This document shows, one piece after another, positions 1 to 6,356 of a DNA stretch of 6,356 bases. The first letter of the stretch is position 1. Every line of letters starts with the position of its first letter. The stretch is from Thermaceae bacterium. GTDB taxonomy: Bacteria > Deinococcota > Deinococci > Deinococcales > Marinithermaceae. The stretch covers positions 1 to 6,356 of the forward strand of contig JALVVO010000259.1 in the NCBI GenBank assembly GCA_027023345.1, given 5' to 3'. Under the pieces are notes generated by a model. It was not told where the DNA came from. It was given only the letters and a program-made list of their open reading frames with translations, and made no database searches. The translations under genes were made by a program, and so were the position numbers.

Positions 1-229
1 GGGTGGGGGCGTCGCTAAAGCGGCCGAGGAAGGCCACCCCGTCGGCGGCGAGGCCCCGGCGCAGCCGGCGGCCGAAGGCGTCCCGCCCCAGCACCCCGGA
101 GAACCCGGCCCCGGCGCCGGCCCGGGCAAGGCTCCGGGCCCAGTTGTAGGGGGCGCCGCCGGAGCGGGCGACGAACCCCCGGCGCCGGGGGAAGCAGTCC
201 ACCAATGCCTCGCCGGCGGCGACGATCAC
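1..229 (-). CDS. PfkB-family sugar kinase (fructokinase-like), N-terminal part, cut by left edge
   Basis: About 76 N-terminal codons are visible; the rest lies beyond the left edge. The protein opens with the PfkB/ribokinase-family strand and sugar-binding pattern (VAAGEALVD), followed by the substrate-loop signature SGGAPYNWARSLARAG and then GVLGRDAFGRRLRRGL and a DGV segment. This is the usual order in fructokinases and related 2-keto-3-deoxygluconate kinases. The family phosphorylates a sugar with ATP in the cytoplasm; the ATP-binding C-terminal signature is not in the window. The GTG start overlaps the TGA of the upstream permease (GTGA), which implies translational coupling. No other start precedes the conserved GEAL motif, so this start is favoured. 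Its position as last visible gene of a sugar-import operon suggests it phosphorylates the imported sugar or a hydrolysis product. Fructose, released for example from sucrose, is a guess; the exact substrate cannot be read from this fragment. Confidence 0.85.
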   Translation of the reverse strand, partial: MIVAAGEALVDCFPRRRGFVARSGGAPYNWARSLARAGAGAGFSGVLGRDAFGRRLRRGLAADGVAFLGRFSDAPT

Positions 230-1065
230 CCCTTCACCGCCCCCGCGGTCAACCCGGCGATGATCCGCTGCTGGAAGACGAGGACCAGCACGATCAGGGG
301 CACGGTGACGAGGACGCTCGCGGCCATGATCTGGGCCCAGGGCAGCTCGTACTGGCTCGCCCCGCTGAAGAAGGCGATCGCCACCGGCACGGTCCGGGCC
401 CGGTCGTCCACGGTGAAGGTGAGCGCGAAGAGGAACTCGTTCCAGGCGCCGATGAAGGCGAGGAGCCCGGCGGTCACGAGCCCCGGGGCCATCAGCGGGA
501 GGAGCACCAAGAAGAGCACCTGCATCGGCGTGGCCCCGTCCACGTAGGCAGCCTCCTCGAGCTCCCTCGGGATCTCCCGCACGAAGCTGGTCAGCACCCA
601 GACGGTGAAGGGTAGGGTGAAGATCATGTAGGAGAAGATCAGCGCCCACCAGGTGTTGTAAAGGCCCAGGGTCTTGATGAGGACGTACATCCCCCCGAGC
701 ACGCTGATCTGGGGGAACATCGTCACCGCCAGGATGGCGTAGTAGATCGGCCGCTTGCCGAAAAAGCGAAACCGCCCCAGGGCATACGCGGCGAAGCTCC
801 CGAGGAGCAGCGCGATCAGGGTGGTGGCCCCGGCGACCACCGCCGAGTTCAGCAGGTTCCGGCCGAAGGGCTGCATGACGAAGACGTCGCGGTAGTTCTG
901 CCAGCGGGGGTGCGCGGGCCAGTAGGTGACCGGGGTGGCGAAGAGCTCCTGGGGGCTTTTTAGGGAGCTCACCACCGCCCAGTAGAAGGGGAAGACCAGG
1001 TAGACGAAGACGAGGAGGACGAGCAGGTAGAAGAGTACCGGCTTGAGTACGCGCCAAAGCGGCAT
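226..1065 (-). CDS. Carbohydrate ABC transporter permease, MalG type (CUT1 family)
   Basis: This 279-residue inner-membrane protein should form the translocation channel together with the adjacent MalF-type permease. It has an N-terminal membrane helix (about residues 9-34), a short extracytoplasmic loop, and further hydrophobic helices near 71-96, 106-133, 138-162, 184-206 and 243-266. The cytoplasmic EAA loop that docks the ATPase is clear: EEAAYVDGATPMQ followed by LP at 189-190, with the invariant Gly at 177. The C-terminus IIAGLTAGAVKG is characteristic of MalG-type subunits. The length is normal for the family. The ATG start directly abuts the TAG stop of the preceding permease gene (TAGATG). 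A GGAGGT Shine-Dalgarno lies inside the end of that gene (1073-1078), 7 bases from the ATG, so the two permeases are probably made in equal amounts by coupled translation. The assignment to a trehalose/maltose/sucrose-type system comes from the neighbouring binding protein. Confidence 0.95.
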   Translation of the reverse strand: MPLWRVLKPVLFYLLVLLVFVYLVFPFYWAVVSSLKSPQELFATPVTYWPAHPRWQNYRDVFVMQPFGRNLLNSAVVAGATTLIALLLGSFAAYALGRFRFFGKRPIYYAILAVTMFPQISVLGGMYVLIKTLGLYNTWWALIFSYMIFTLPFTVWVLTSFVREIPRELEEAAYVDGATPMQVLFLVLLPLMAPGLVTAGLLAFIGAWNEFLFALTFTVDDRARTVPVAIAFFSGASQYELPWAQIMAASVLVTVPLIVLVLVFQQRIIAGLTAGAVKG

Positions 1066-1953
1066 CTAGTCCACCTCCACCCGGAGCGCGGTGAGGTAGA
1101 GCACCACGAAGAGGGCGATCACCAGGAAGATCCCCGTGGAAAGGGCCGAGCCGTAGCCCAGCGCCCCGAAGTCCACGAGCTGCTGGCGGGCGTAGACCGA
1201 CATGCTCATCGTCGAGGGGTTGACCCCCGACATCACGTAGATCACGTCGAAGACCCGGAGCGCGTCCAGGGTGCGGAAGATCAGGGCGACGAGGAGCGCC
1301 GGGACGAGGAGGGGCAGGGTGATGAACCAAAACTGCTGCACCGGGCTGGCCCCGTCCACGGTGGCCGCCTCGTAGAGCTCTTCGGGAATGGACTGCAGCC
1401 CGGCGAGGAGAAGCAGCGCCATGAAGGGCGTCGTCTTCCAAACGTCCACGGCGATGATGGCCGGAAGCACGAGGTGGGGGTCGGCGAGCCAGGCGAGGGG
1501 TTTTTCGATCAGGTGCGCGCGAAGGAGCAGGTCGTTGACCACGCCGTAGACGTCGTTGTACATCCAGCGCCACATCTGGGCGCTGACCACGGTGGGGATC
1601 GCCCAGGGAATGAGCATCGCGGTGCGCATCGCCCCCCTAAGCGGGAACTTGGCGTTGACGAGGAGCGCGATCCCCAGGCCCAAAACGGTCTCCAAGCTCA
1701 CCGAGACCACGGCGAAGATCACCGTGTTCTTGACGCTGATCCACCAGTAGGCGTCCCGGATCAGGTAGGCGTAGTTGGCGAGCCCCACCCACTCGGGCCT
1801 CAAGGGGTAGTCGAGCAGGTTGGCCCGGTAGAGCGAGAGCTGGAAGGTGCGAAAGAGCGGGTAGGCGGCGACGACCAAGAGGACGACCAGGGTGGGGGCG
1901 AGAAAGGCCCAGGCGATCCGGGCCCGGCGTTGTTCCAGCGATCGCCTCGCCAC
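1066..1953 (-). CDS. Carbohydrate ABC transporter permease, MalF type (CUT1 family)
   Basis: This 295-residue membrane protein is the partner of the MalG-type permease encoded just downstream. Hydrophobic helices are visible near residues 13-33, 76-99, 108-130, 160-186, 209-228 and 268-290. The periplasmic segment after the first helix is short, as in most CUT1 permeases and unlike E. coli MalF with its large P2 loop. The ATPase-contacting EAA loop reads YEAATVDGASPVQQF, with LP at 213-214. The start is GTG. A purine-rich Shine-Dalgarno (GGAGGAGG, 1956-1963) lies just upstream, and the in-frame residues ARRSLEQRRARIAWAF form the usual basic N-terminus before helix 1. The gene follows the binding-protein gene after a 60-base gap containing a strong inverted repeat, so its expression is probably lower than that of the binding protein. 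The family call is firm; the substrate is inferred from context. Confidence 0.95.
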   Translation of the reverse strand: MARRSLEQRRARIAWAFLAPTLVVLLVVAAYPLFRTFQLSLYRANLLDYPLRPEWVGLANYAYLIRDAYWWISVKNTVIFAVVSVSLETVLGLGIALLVNAKFPLRGAMRTAMLIPWAIPTVVSAQMWRWMYNDVYGVVNDLLLRAHLIEKPLAWLADPHLVLPAIIAVDVWKTTPFMALLLLAGLQSIPEELYEAATVDGASPVQQFWFITLPLLVPALLVALIFRTLDALRVFDVIYVMSGVNPSTMSMSVYARQQLVDFGALGYGSALSTGIFLVIALFVVLYLTALRVEVD

Positions 1954-1964
1954 GTCCTCCTCCA

Positions 1965-1996
1965 GGCGGGCCCCGGCCCTAGGGCCGGGGCCCGCC
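1965..1996 (-). promoter_or_regulatory. Perfect 32-base inverted repeat between binding-protein and permease genes
   Basis: The two 16-base arms are exactly complementary and meet at a central CTAG with no spacer. As RNA this gives about a 14-bp, almost purely G:C stem closed by a CUAG loop. On the transcribed (minus) strand it begins 17 bases after the TAG of the binding-protein gene and ends one base before the GGAGGAGG Shine-Dalgarno of the MalF-type permease. No run of U follows it, so it is not a textbook intrinsic terminator. Known intercistronic hairpins in this position (malE-malF in E. coli is the classic case) protect the upstream message from 3' decay or cause partial termination, giving more binding protein than permease. 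That role is inferred here. It could also occlude the permease ribosome binding site. Confidence 0.75.
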
Positions 1997-2013
1997 GCAA
2001 GACGGCGGATAGG

Positions 2014-3291
<1,278 letters not shown>

Positions 3292-3296
3292 TCCGC

Positions 3297-3308
3297 TCAC
3301 CCCCTTTT
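3297..3308 (-). promoter_or_regulatory. Ribosome binding site that fixes the ATG start of the binding-protein gene
   Basis: The minus strand reads AAAAGGGGGTGA here, one mismatch from the AAAGGAGGTGA complement of the 16S rRNA tail. The GGGGG core ends 8 bases before the ATG at 3291, an ideal spacing. The alternative in-frame GTG (3298-3300) lies within this site and has no separate Shine-Dalgarno, so it is unlikely to be the start. Confidence 0.7.
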
Positions 3309-3315
3309 CCCTACG

Positions 3316-3337
3316 TTTCCTAGCGTACTACAGGAAA
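3316..3337. promoter_or_regulatory. Candidate operator: 22-bp imperfect palindrome upstream of the sugar operon
   Basis: The site has the form TTTCCT-N3-GTAC-N3-AGGAAA. The outer 6-base arms are exactly complementary, and the centre GTAC is itself palindromic on the same axis. It lies in the 57-base gap between the futalosine hydrolase stop and the binding-protein ATG, ending 25 bases before the ATG and just upstream of the Shine-Dalgarno. A dimeric repressor site is the natural reading for a sugar-uptake operon, but the regulator is not in this window and the site does not obviously match a known LacI or ROK consensus. The AT-rich 6-bp arms with a 10-base loop would make only a weak RNA hairpin, so a terminator is less likely. 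I found no convincing -35/-10 pair beside it. Confidence 0.35.
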
Positions 3338-3348
3338 GGCCCGGAAAG

Positions 3349-4014
3349 CTAGACGTGGAGCAACCGGAAAAGCGCCTGCTCCAGGGCGCGGAGGGCGTCG
3401 TCGGTGCGCCACTTGGCCTTCTCGCGAACCCCGGCCAGGTTGGAAACGGCCCTGAGCTCGGCCCAAGGCAGGCCGCGCCAGAGCGCCACCTGGGCCACCG
3501 CCGCCCCCTCCATGTTCTCCGCCGCCGCCCGCCAGGCCCGGGCCCGGCCATAGGCCTCCTCCACCGACTCCGAGACCCGGTCGGCGGTGAGCAGGGGCAG
3601 GGGGCGGAGCCCCAGGCGGCGGGCGAGCCAGGCGGTGTAGTCGGGGTCGGCGGGGAAGCGGTTATAGTAGCGGCGCCCCTTTCGCTCAAGAGCAGGGAAG
3701 CCGAGCGGCTCCATCCCCCGCCGGGTCCCGAGGTCGGCCTGGACCTCCTCGCTCGCGAGCACCAGGTCGCCGGGGCGGAGGCCGGTGCCGGGGTAGGCCC
3801 CGGCGATGCCGAGCACCAGAACGCGGCGGACCTGGGGCTCGGCCTCGAGGTAGGCGGCCAGGGTCATGGCGGCGTTGACCTTGCCCACGCCGAGCTCGAG
3901 CCAGGCCCAGCCCTCGCCCAAGAGCCCCTCGCGGCCGTGAAAGCGAAAGGACTCCCCGGCCCGCGGGCGGAGGTAGGCCGCCTCGAAGGGCGTGGCGCTC
4001 ACGAAGAGGTCCAA
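3349..4014 (-). CDS. mqnB: Futalosine hydrolase (menaquinone biosynthesis, futalosine pathway)
   Basis: This 221-residue nucleoside hydrolase is predicted to cleave futalosine to hypoxanthine and dehypoxanthine futalosine, a step of the alternative menaquinone route. It has the purine nucleosidase/phosphorylase (MTAN-like) fold signatures in order: N-terminal VSATPFEA (residues 5-12), LGVGKVNAA (41-49), VLGIAGAYPG (67-76), GDLVLASEE (82-90), DLGTRRGMEPLGFP (94-107) and the diagnostic ENMEGAAVAQ (166-175), which contacts the nucleoside. The DLG...GF segment and the length fit MqnB better than methylthioadenosine nucleosidase, which remains the main alternative. The start is a TTG at 4012-4014, preceded by GGGGAGG at a 5-base spacing. 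It puts Met four residues before the conserved SATPFEA block; the next start (GTG at Val5) would remove the first strand. The gene overlaps the end of trmH by 16 bases, implying coupled translation. Rest of the pathway not visible. Confidence 0.85.
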   Translation of the reverse strand: MDLFVSATPFEAAYLRPRAGESFRFHGREGLLGEGWAWLELGVGKVNAAMTLAAYLEAEPQVRRVLVLGIAGAYPGTGLRPGDLVLASEEVQADLGTRRGMEPLGFPALERKGRRYYNRFPADPDYTAWLARRLGLRPLPLLTADRVSESVEEAYGRARAWRAAAENMEGAAVAQVALWRGLPWAELRAVSNLAGVREKAKWRTDDALRALEQALFRLLHV

Positions 4015-4658
4015 AGGGGCCTCCCCTCCTCGTCGAGCTCGGGGTAGGACTCGCCCCGGCTCCGGAGCTCGCGGGCGAGCTCGGGGTAGAGCCACTCGAA
4101 GAGCACCCGGCGGTAGGTCTCGGGGTCGAGCCGGACGCGGTCGTACATGCCGGCAGCGAGCCGCTGGCGCTGGGCCTCGAAGAGGATCACCGCGGCGGCG
4201 ACGCTGACGTTGAGGCTCTGGGCCATGCCCAGCATGGGGATGACGACGCTGCCGTCGGCGAGCCGGGCCGCCTCCTCGCTCACCCCCCACTTCTCGCTGC
4301 CGAGGAGGATCGCCGTCGGCCGGGTGTAGTCCACCTCGCGATAGTCCCGCGCGTCCCCCTCAAGCCGGGTGGCGTAGACCGAAAACCCCCGGTCCTTTAG
4401 GTGGCCGATCGCGGTCTCGACGTCGGGGTGGACCCGGAGGTAGACCCAGCGCTCGGCCCCGGCGGCGGTGTGGTGGTGGGTGGGCACGCCCCCGGTGGGG
4501 TGCACCGCGTGGGCTTCGAGCACCCCCACCGCGTCCGCGCTCCGGAGGATCGCCGAGAGGTTATGGGGCTTGGAGACGTTCTCCAGGAGCACGGTGAGGT
4601 CGGGCTGGCGCCGGGAAAGGACCTCGCGGACGCGGGCCAGGCGCGCGAGCGTGGGCAT
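3999..4658 (-). CDS. trmH: tRNA (guanosine(18)-2'-O)-methyltransferase TrmH
   Basis: This 219-residue SpoU/SPOUT-family enzyme methylates the 2'-OH of G18 in the D-loop of tRNA, using S-adenosylmethionine. The three TrmH motifs are intact. Motif 1 is NVSKPHNLSAILRSADAVG (27-45), with the catalytic Arg at 39. Motif 2 is LLGSEKWGVSEEA (118-130). Motif 3 is PMLGMAQSLNVSVAAAVILF (141-160), forming the trefoil-knot SAM site. Much of residues 15-185 recalls the Thermus thermophilus TrmH, but this protein has roughly 25 further C-terminal residues (SYPELDEEGRPLW near the end) of the kind seen in proteobacterial homologues. The ATG start is chosen because no GTG or TTG lies close upstream in frame and the N-terminus aligns with the family. 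It lies 11 bases after the hisG stop with no clear Shine-Dalgarno, so translation is probably coupled to hisG. A longer reading of this frame into hisG is not coding. Confidence 0.95.
   Translation of the reverse strand: MPTLARLARVREVLSRRQPDLTVLLENVSKPHNLSAILRSADAVGVLEAHAVHPTGGVPTHHHTAAGAERWVYLRVHPDVETAIGHLKDRGFSVYATRLEGDARDYREVDYTRPTAILLGSEKWGVSEEAARLADGSVVIPMLGMAQSLNVSVAAAVILFEAQRQRLAAGMYDRVRLDPETYRRVLFEWLYPELARELRSRGESYPELDEEGRPLWTSS
4020..4026 (-). promoter_or_regulatory. Ribosome binding site supporting the TTG start of mqnB
   Basis: GGGGAGG on the minus strand lies 5 bases upstream of the TTG at 4014, embedded in the last codons of trmH. It is the main reason to begin mqnB here and not at a downstream GTG. 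A second GGAGG lies slightly further upstream in the same purine stretch. Confidence 0.6.
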
Positions 4659-4669
4659 CGGGGCCGATT

Positions 4670-5287
4670 CTACCGGAAGGATCGCTCCCTGAGCCGGGCG
4701 ATGAGCGGCCGCAGGCGGTCGGCCTTGAGCTTGAGGGCGGTCTTGTTGACGACAAGCCGGGCGGTGCTCTTTAGGATGACCTCGCGTTCCTCGAGCCCCG
4801 CCTTCCTCAGCGTGGTGCCGGTCTCGACCACGTCCACCACCGCGTCGGCAAGCCCCGCCAGCGCGGCGAGCTCGACGTTGCCGTGGAGCTTGATCACGTC
4901 GGCGGAGAGCCCCTTCTTCTTGAGCCAAAGCTCGGCGATGCGGGGGTACTTGCTGGCAAGCCGCCGGATCGGGCCGTGGTCCCCGGGCCTGCGGATCAGG
5001 CTGACCCGGCAGGCGCCGAACCCTAGGTCCACCGGCTCGTAGAGCTCCCGTCCCGCCTCGACCAGGTTGTCCTTGCCCACCACCCCGACCTCGGCGATGC
5101 CGAGGTCCACGTAGGTGGGGACGTCGGCGTTCCGGAGGAGGAGGAGGGCGAGGTCGCCCTTTTGGAAGAACATCGCCCGCTCGTCGTCGGGCTCGGGCAG
5201 GTCGAGGCCGGCGGCGCGTAAGGCGGCGAAGGCCTGGGAGAAGAGCCGGCCCTTGGGCAGGGCCACGGTGAGGGCGAAGCCCCTCAC
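4670..5287 (-). CDS. hisG: ATP phosphoribosyltransferase catalytic subunit, short form HisG
   Basis: This 205-residue cytoplasmic enzyme condenses ATP with PRPP to give phosphoribosyl-ATP, the committed step of histidine synthesis. Visible family features are the N-terminal LTVALPKGRLF (6-16), the domain-hinge block DLGIAEVGVVGKDNLVE (61-77), and the PRPP-binding loop VVDVVETGTTLRKAGL (150-165). The protein ends soon after domain II and lacks the ACT-like regulatory domain of long HisG, so it is the short type that needs HisZ for activity and histidine feedback. The gene encoding that partner is immediately upstream. The GTG start overlaps the HisZ stop (GTGA) and is preceded by GGAGGT at a 6-base spacing (5294-5299), which fits the equimolar subunits expected of the complex. 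Length and motifs are normal. Longer upstream readings in this frame run through hisZ and are not real. Confidence 0.97.
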   Translation of the reverse strand: MRGFALTVALPKGRLFSQAFAALRAAGLDLPEPDDERAMFFQKGDLALLLLRNADVPTYVDLGIAEVGVVGKDNLVEAGRELYEPVDLGFGACRVSLIRRPGDHGPIRRLASKYPRIAELWLKKKGLSADVIKLHGNVELAALAGLADAVVDVVETGTTLRKAGLEEREVILKSTARLVVNKTALKLKADRLRPLIARLRERSFR

Positions 5288-6356
5288 AGCTCCACCTCCC
5301 GCACCCCGTCGGGGAACACGAGGAAGCGGGCCCCCACCGCCCGGGCCTCTTCGTGCATCCCCGCCTCGTCCTCGGCGTGGGCGAGGAGGGCGACCTTGCC
5401 CTCGGCGCGAAGCCTCCGGGCGAGCTCGGGGGTCTGGGCGAGGTAGCGCACCGGCCGCTCCCGCCGCAGCTTCCCCGCCGCCTCCAACAGGCGCTCGAGC
5501 CCCAGCGCGAACCCGGCGGCGAACGGCACCATCGCCCCGTCGTAGCGCCCGCCCCCGAGCAGGGGAAAGCCCAGGGCAGGGGCGAAGGCGCGGAAGGTCA
5601 GGCCCGAGTAGTAGTCGTAGCGGCGGGCCATGCCCAGGTCGAAGACGAGCCGGATCCCCGCCGGCAGGCGAGCGAGCACCGCCTCCAGCCACTCGAGGTC
5701 GAGCTTCGCCCGCTCGGAGAGGGCGTGGGCCCGGGCCTCCTCGAGGACCTCGCGGCCGCCGAAGAGGTCGGGCAGCGCGAGCACCGCCTCCCGCACCCGG
5801 CCCTTCACGCCGTGGGCCTCGAGGAGCTCGACGAGCTCGGGAACCGCCTTCTTGTCCACCGCGCGCCGGAGCCGCTCGGTGACCTCGGCAGGCAAGCGGG
5901 CGGCCTCGAGGGTATCCCGCACGAAGGAAGGAAGCCCCACCTCGAGCACCGCGCCCTCGACCCCGGCGACCTCGAGCGCGGCCCAGGCGAGCTCCAAAAG
6001 CTCGGCGTCGGCGGCGGGGGAGGAGACCCCGACGAGCTCCACCCCCACCTGGACGAACTCCCGGAGTCGGCCGAGCTCGCTCGGCGCCTCCCGGAGCCAG
6101 AGCGGGCCGGCGTAGCGGAAGCGGGCGGGGCCCTTGGGCAACCCCTCGGCGAGGAGCGCCCGGATCAGCGCGGTGGTGAACTCGCTCCGCAGCATCAGCA
6201 CGTCGCCCGTCTTGTCCACCAGCTTGAAGGCGCGCTCGGCGTTGGGGTGGGCGGGGTCGAAGGGCTCGGGGCGTGGCCGGTGGAGGGGAGGGGGTGTGTC
6301 TTTCCGGCCCTGGCGACCCTTGGGTCGTCGACCCCGGCGCGCTCCCAGCCGGATTC
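5284..6356 (-). CDS. hisZ: ATP phosphoribosyltransferase regulatory subunit HisZ, 5' end cut by right edge
   Basis: HisZ is a paralogue of the histidyl-tRNA synthetase catalytic core; it has no charging activity and activates short HisG. Recognisable synthetase-like blocks, in order, are AERAFKLVDKTGDVLMLRSE (near 6240-6181), RFRYAGPLWLRE, LREFVQVGVELVG (motif 2 region), RRYDYYSGLTFRAF and LLGGGRYDGAM...GFALGLERLLE (motif 3 region). The usual anticodon-binding domain is replaced by a short C-terminal segment, as expected for HisZ. The frame stays open to the right edge without a start codon, giving about 356 visible residues; the true start should lie a little beyond the edge. Residues upstream of EPFDPAHPN (right of about 6267) are Arg/Pro-rich and do not look like the expected HisZ N-terminus, so that stretch may contain a frameshift or unreliable sequence. 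The GTG at 6219 is an internal codon, not the start, because conserved residues precede it. Confidence 0.9.
   Translation of the reverse strand, partial: IRLGARRGRRPKGRQGRKDTPPPLHRPRPEPFDPAHPNAERAFKLVDKTGDVLMLRSEFTTALIRALLAEGLPKGPARFRYAGPLWLREAPSELGRLREFVQVGVELVGVSSPAADAELLELAWAALEVAGVEGAVLEVGLPSFVRDTLEAARLPAEVTERLRRAVDKKAVPELVELLEAHGVKGRVREAVLALPDLFGGREVLEEARAHALSERAKLDLEWLEAVLARLPAGIRLVFDLGMARRYDYYSGLTFRAFAPALGFPLLGGGRYDGAMVPFAAGFALGLERLLEAAGKLRRERPVRYLAQTPELARRLRAEGKVALLAHAEDEAGMHEEARAVGARFLVFPDGVREVEL

Noticed and set aside
205..615. Plus-strand open frame opposite the MalG-type permease
   Set aside because: The product is a charged, low-complexity protein (Arg, His, Glu, Gly) with no recognisable motif, fully antisense to a clear permease gene.
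1965..1996. Classic intrinsic terminator ending the binding-protein transcript
   Set aside because: The stem is strong, but no U tract follows on the transcribed strand. The permease Shine-Dalgarno follows within one base, which fits read-through.
3292..3348. A sigma-70 type promoter or intrinsic terminator in the gap before the binding-protein gene
   Set aside because: No -35/-10 pair with acceptable sequence and spacing was found, and the only inverted repeat has weak AT-rich 6-bp arms without a following U tract. I keep it only as a candidate operator.
4015..4290. Extension of the mqnB frame upstream into trmH
   Set aside because: The extra residues are Arg/Pro-rich and unlike any nucleosidase. 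TTG at 4014 has a Shine-Dalgarno and gives the normal family length.
4659..4928. Extension of the trmH frame upstream into hisG
   Set aside because: The added residues are Arg/Gly/Ala-rich shadow sequence overlapping the conserved end of HisG. The family alignment begins at the ATG at 4658.
5287..5692. Upstream extension of the hisG frame
   Set aside because: It overlaps conserved HisZ sequence and is Gly/Ala/Arg-rich shadow. The GTG at 5287 with its Shine-Dalgarno and GTGA overlap is the natural start.

Overview
The window is a GC-rich (visibly about 70%), gene-dense bacterial segment in which every supported gene lies on the minus strand, so the biological order runs from the right edge to the left. 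The proteins point to the Deinococcota, most likely Thermales (Thermus, Meiothermus or Oceanithermus-like). The TrmH closely resembles the Thermus thermophilus enzyme as I remember it. The HisG is the short form paired with HisZ. Menaquinone synthesis appears to use futalosine. GTG and TTG starts are common, and genes overlap by a few bases. This placement is inference from recalled sequences, not a search.

Right half (about 6356 to 3349): a tight housekeeping run. hisZ (cut by the right edge) overlaps hisG through a GTGA junction. Together they should form the hetero-oligomeric ATP phosphoribosyltransferase, the first enzyme of histidine synthesis. trmH (tRNA Gm18 2'-O-methyltransferase) starts 11 bases after hisG. 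A futalosine hydrolase gene (mqnB) overlaps the end of trmH by 16 bases, using a TTG start with a good Shine-Dalgarno. These are probably co-transcribed, although the functions belong to different pathways.

Left half (about 3348 to 1): a carbohydrate uptake operon. After a 57-base gap holding a 22-bp imperfect palindrome (candidate operator) come four genes: a secreted substrate-binding protein of the trehalose/maltose (ThuE/TMBP) type, a MalF-type permease, a MalG-type permease and the N-terminal part of a PfkB-family sugar kinase cut by the left edge. A perfect 32-base inverted repeat sits between the binding-protein and first permease genes. It resembles the intercistronic hairpins that keep binding-protein expression above permease expression in other such operons. 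No ATPase subunit gene is present, so the permeases probably use a shared ATPase encoded elsewhere, or one beyond the left edge.

There is no gene-free stretch over 60 bases. I saw no RNA genes, CRISPR arrays, insertion sequences or attachment sites. I do not see a novel multi-gene system. The items most worth a second look are the two palindromes flanking the binding-protein gene and the odd sequence at the extreme right edge, where the HisZ N-terminus stops looking like HisZ.
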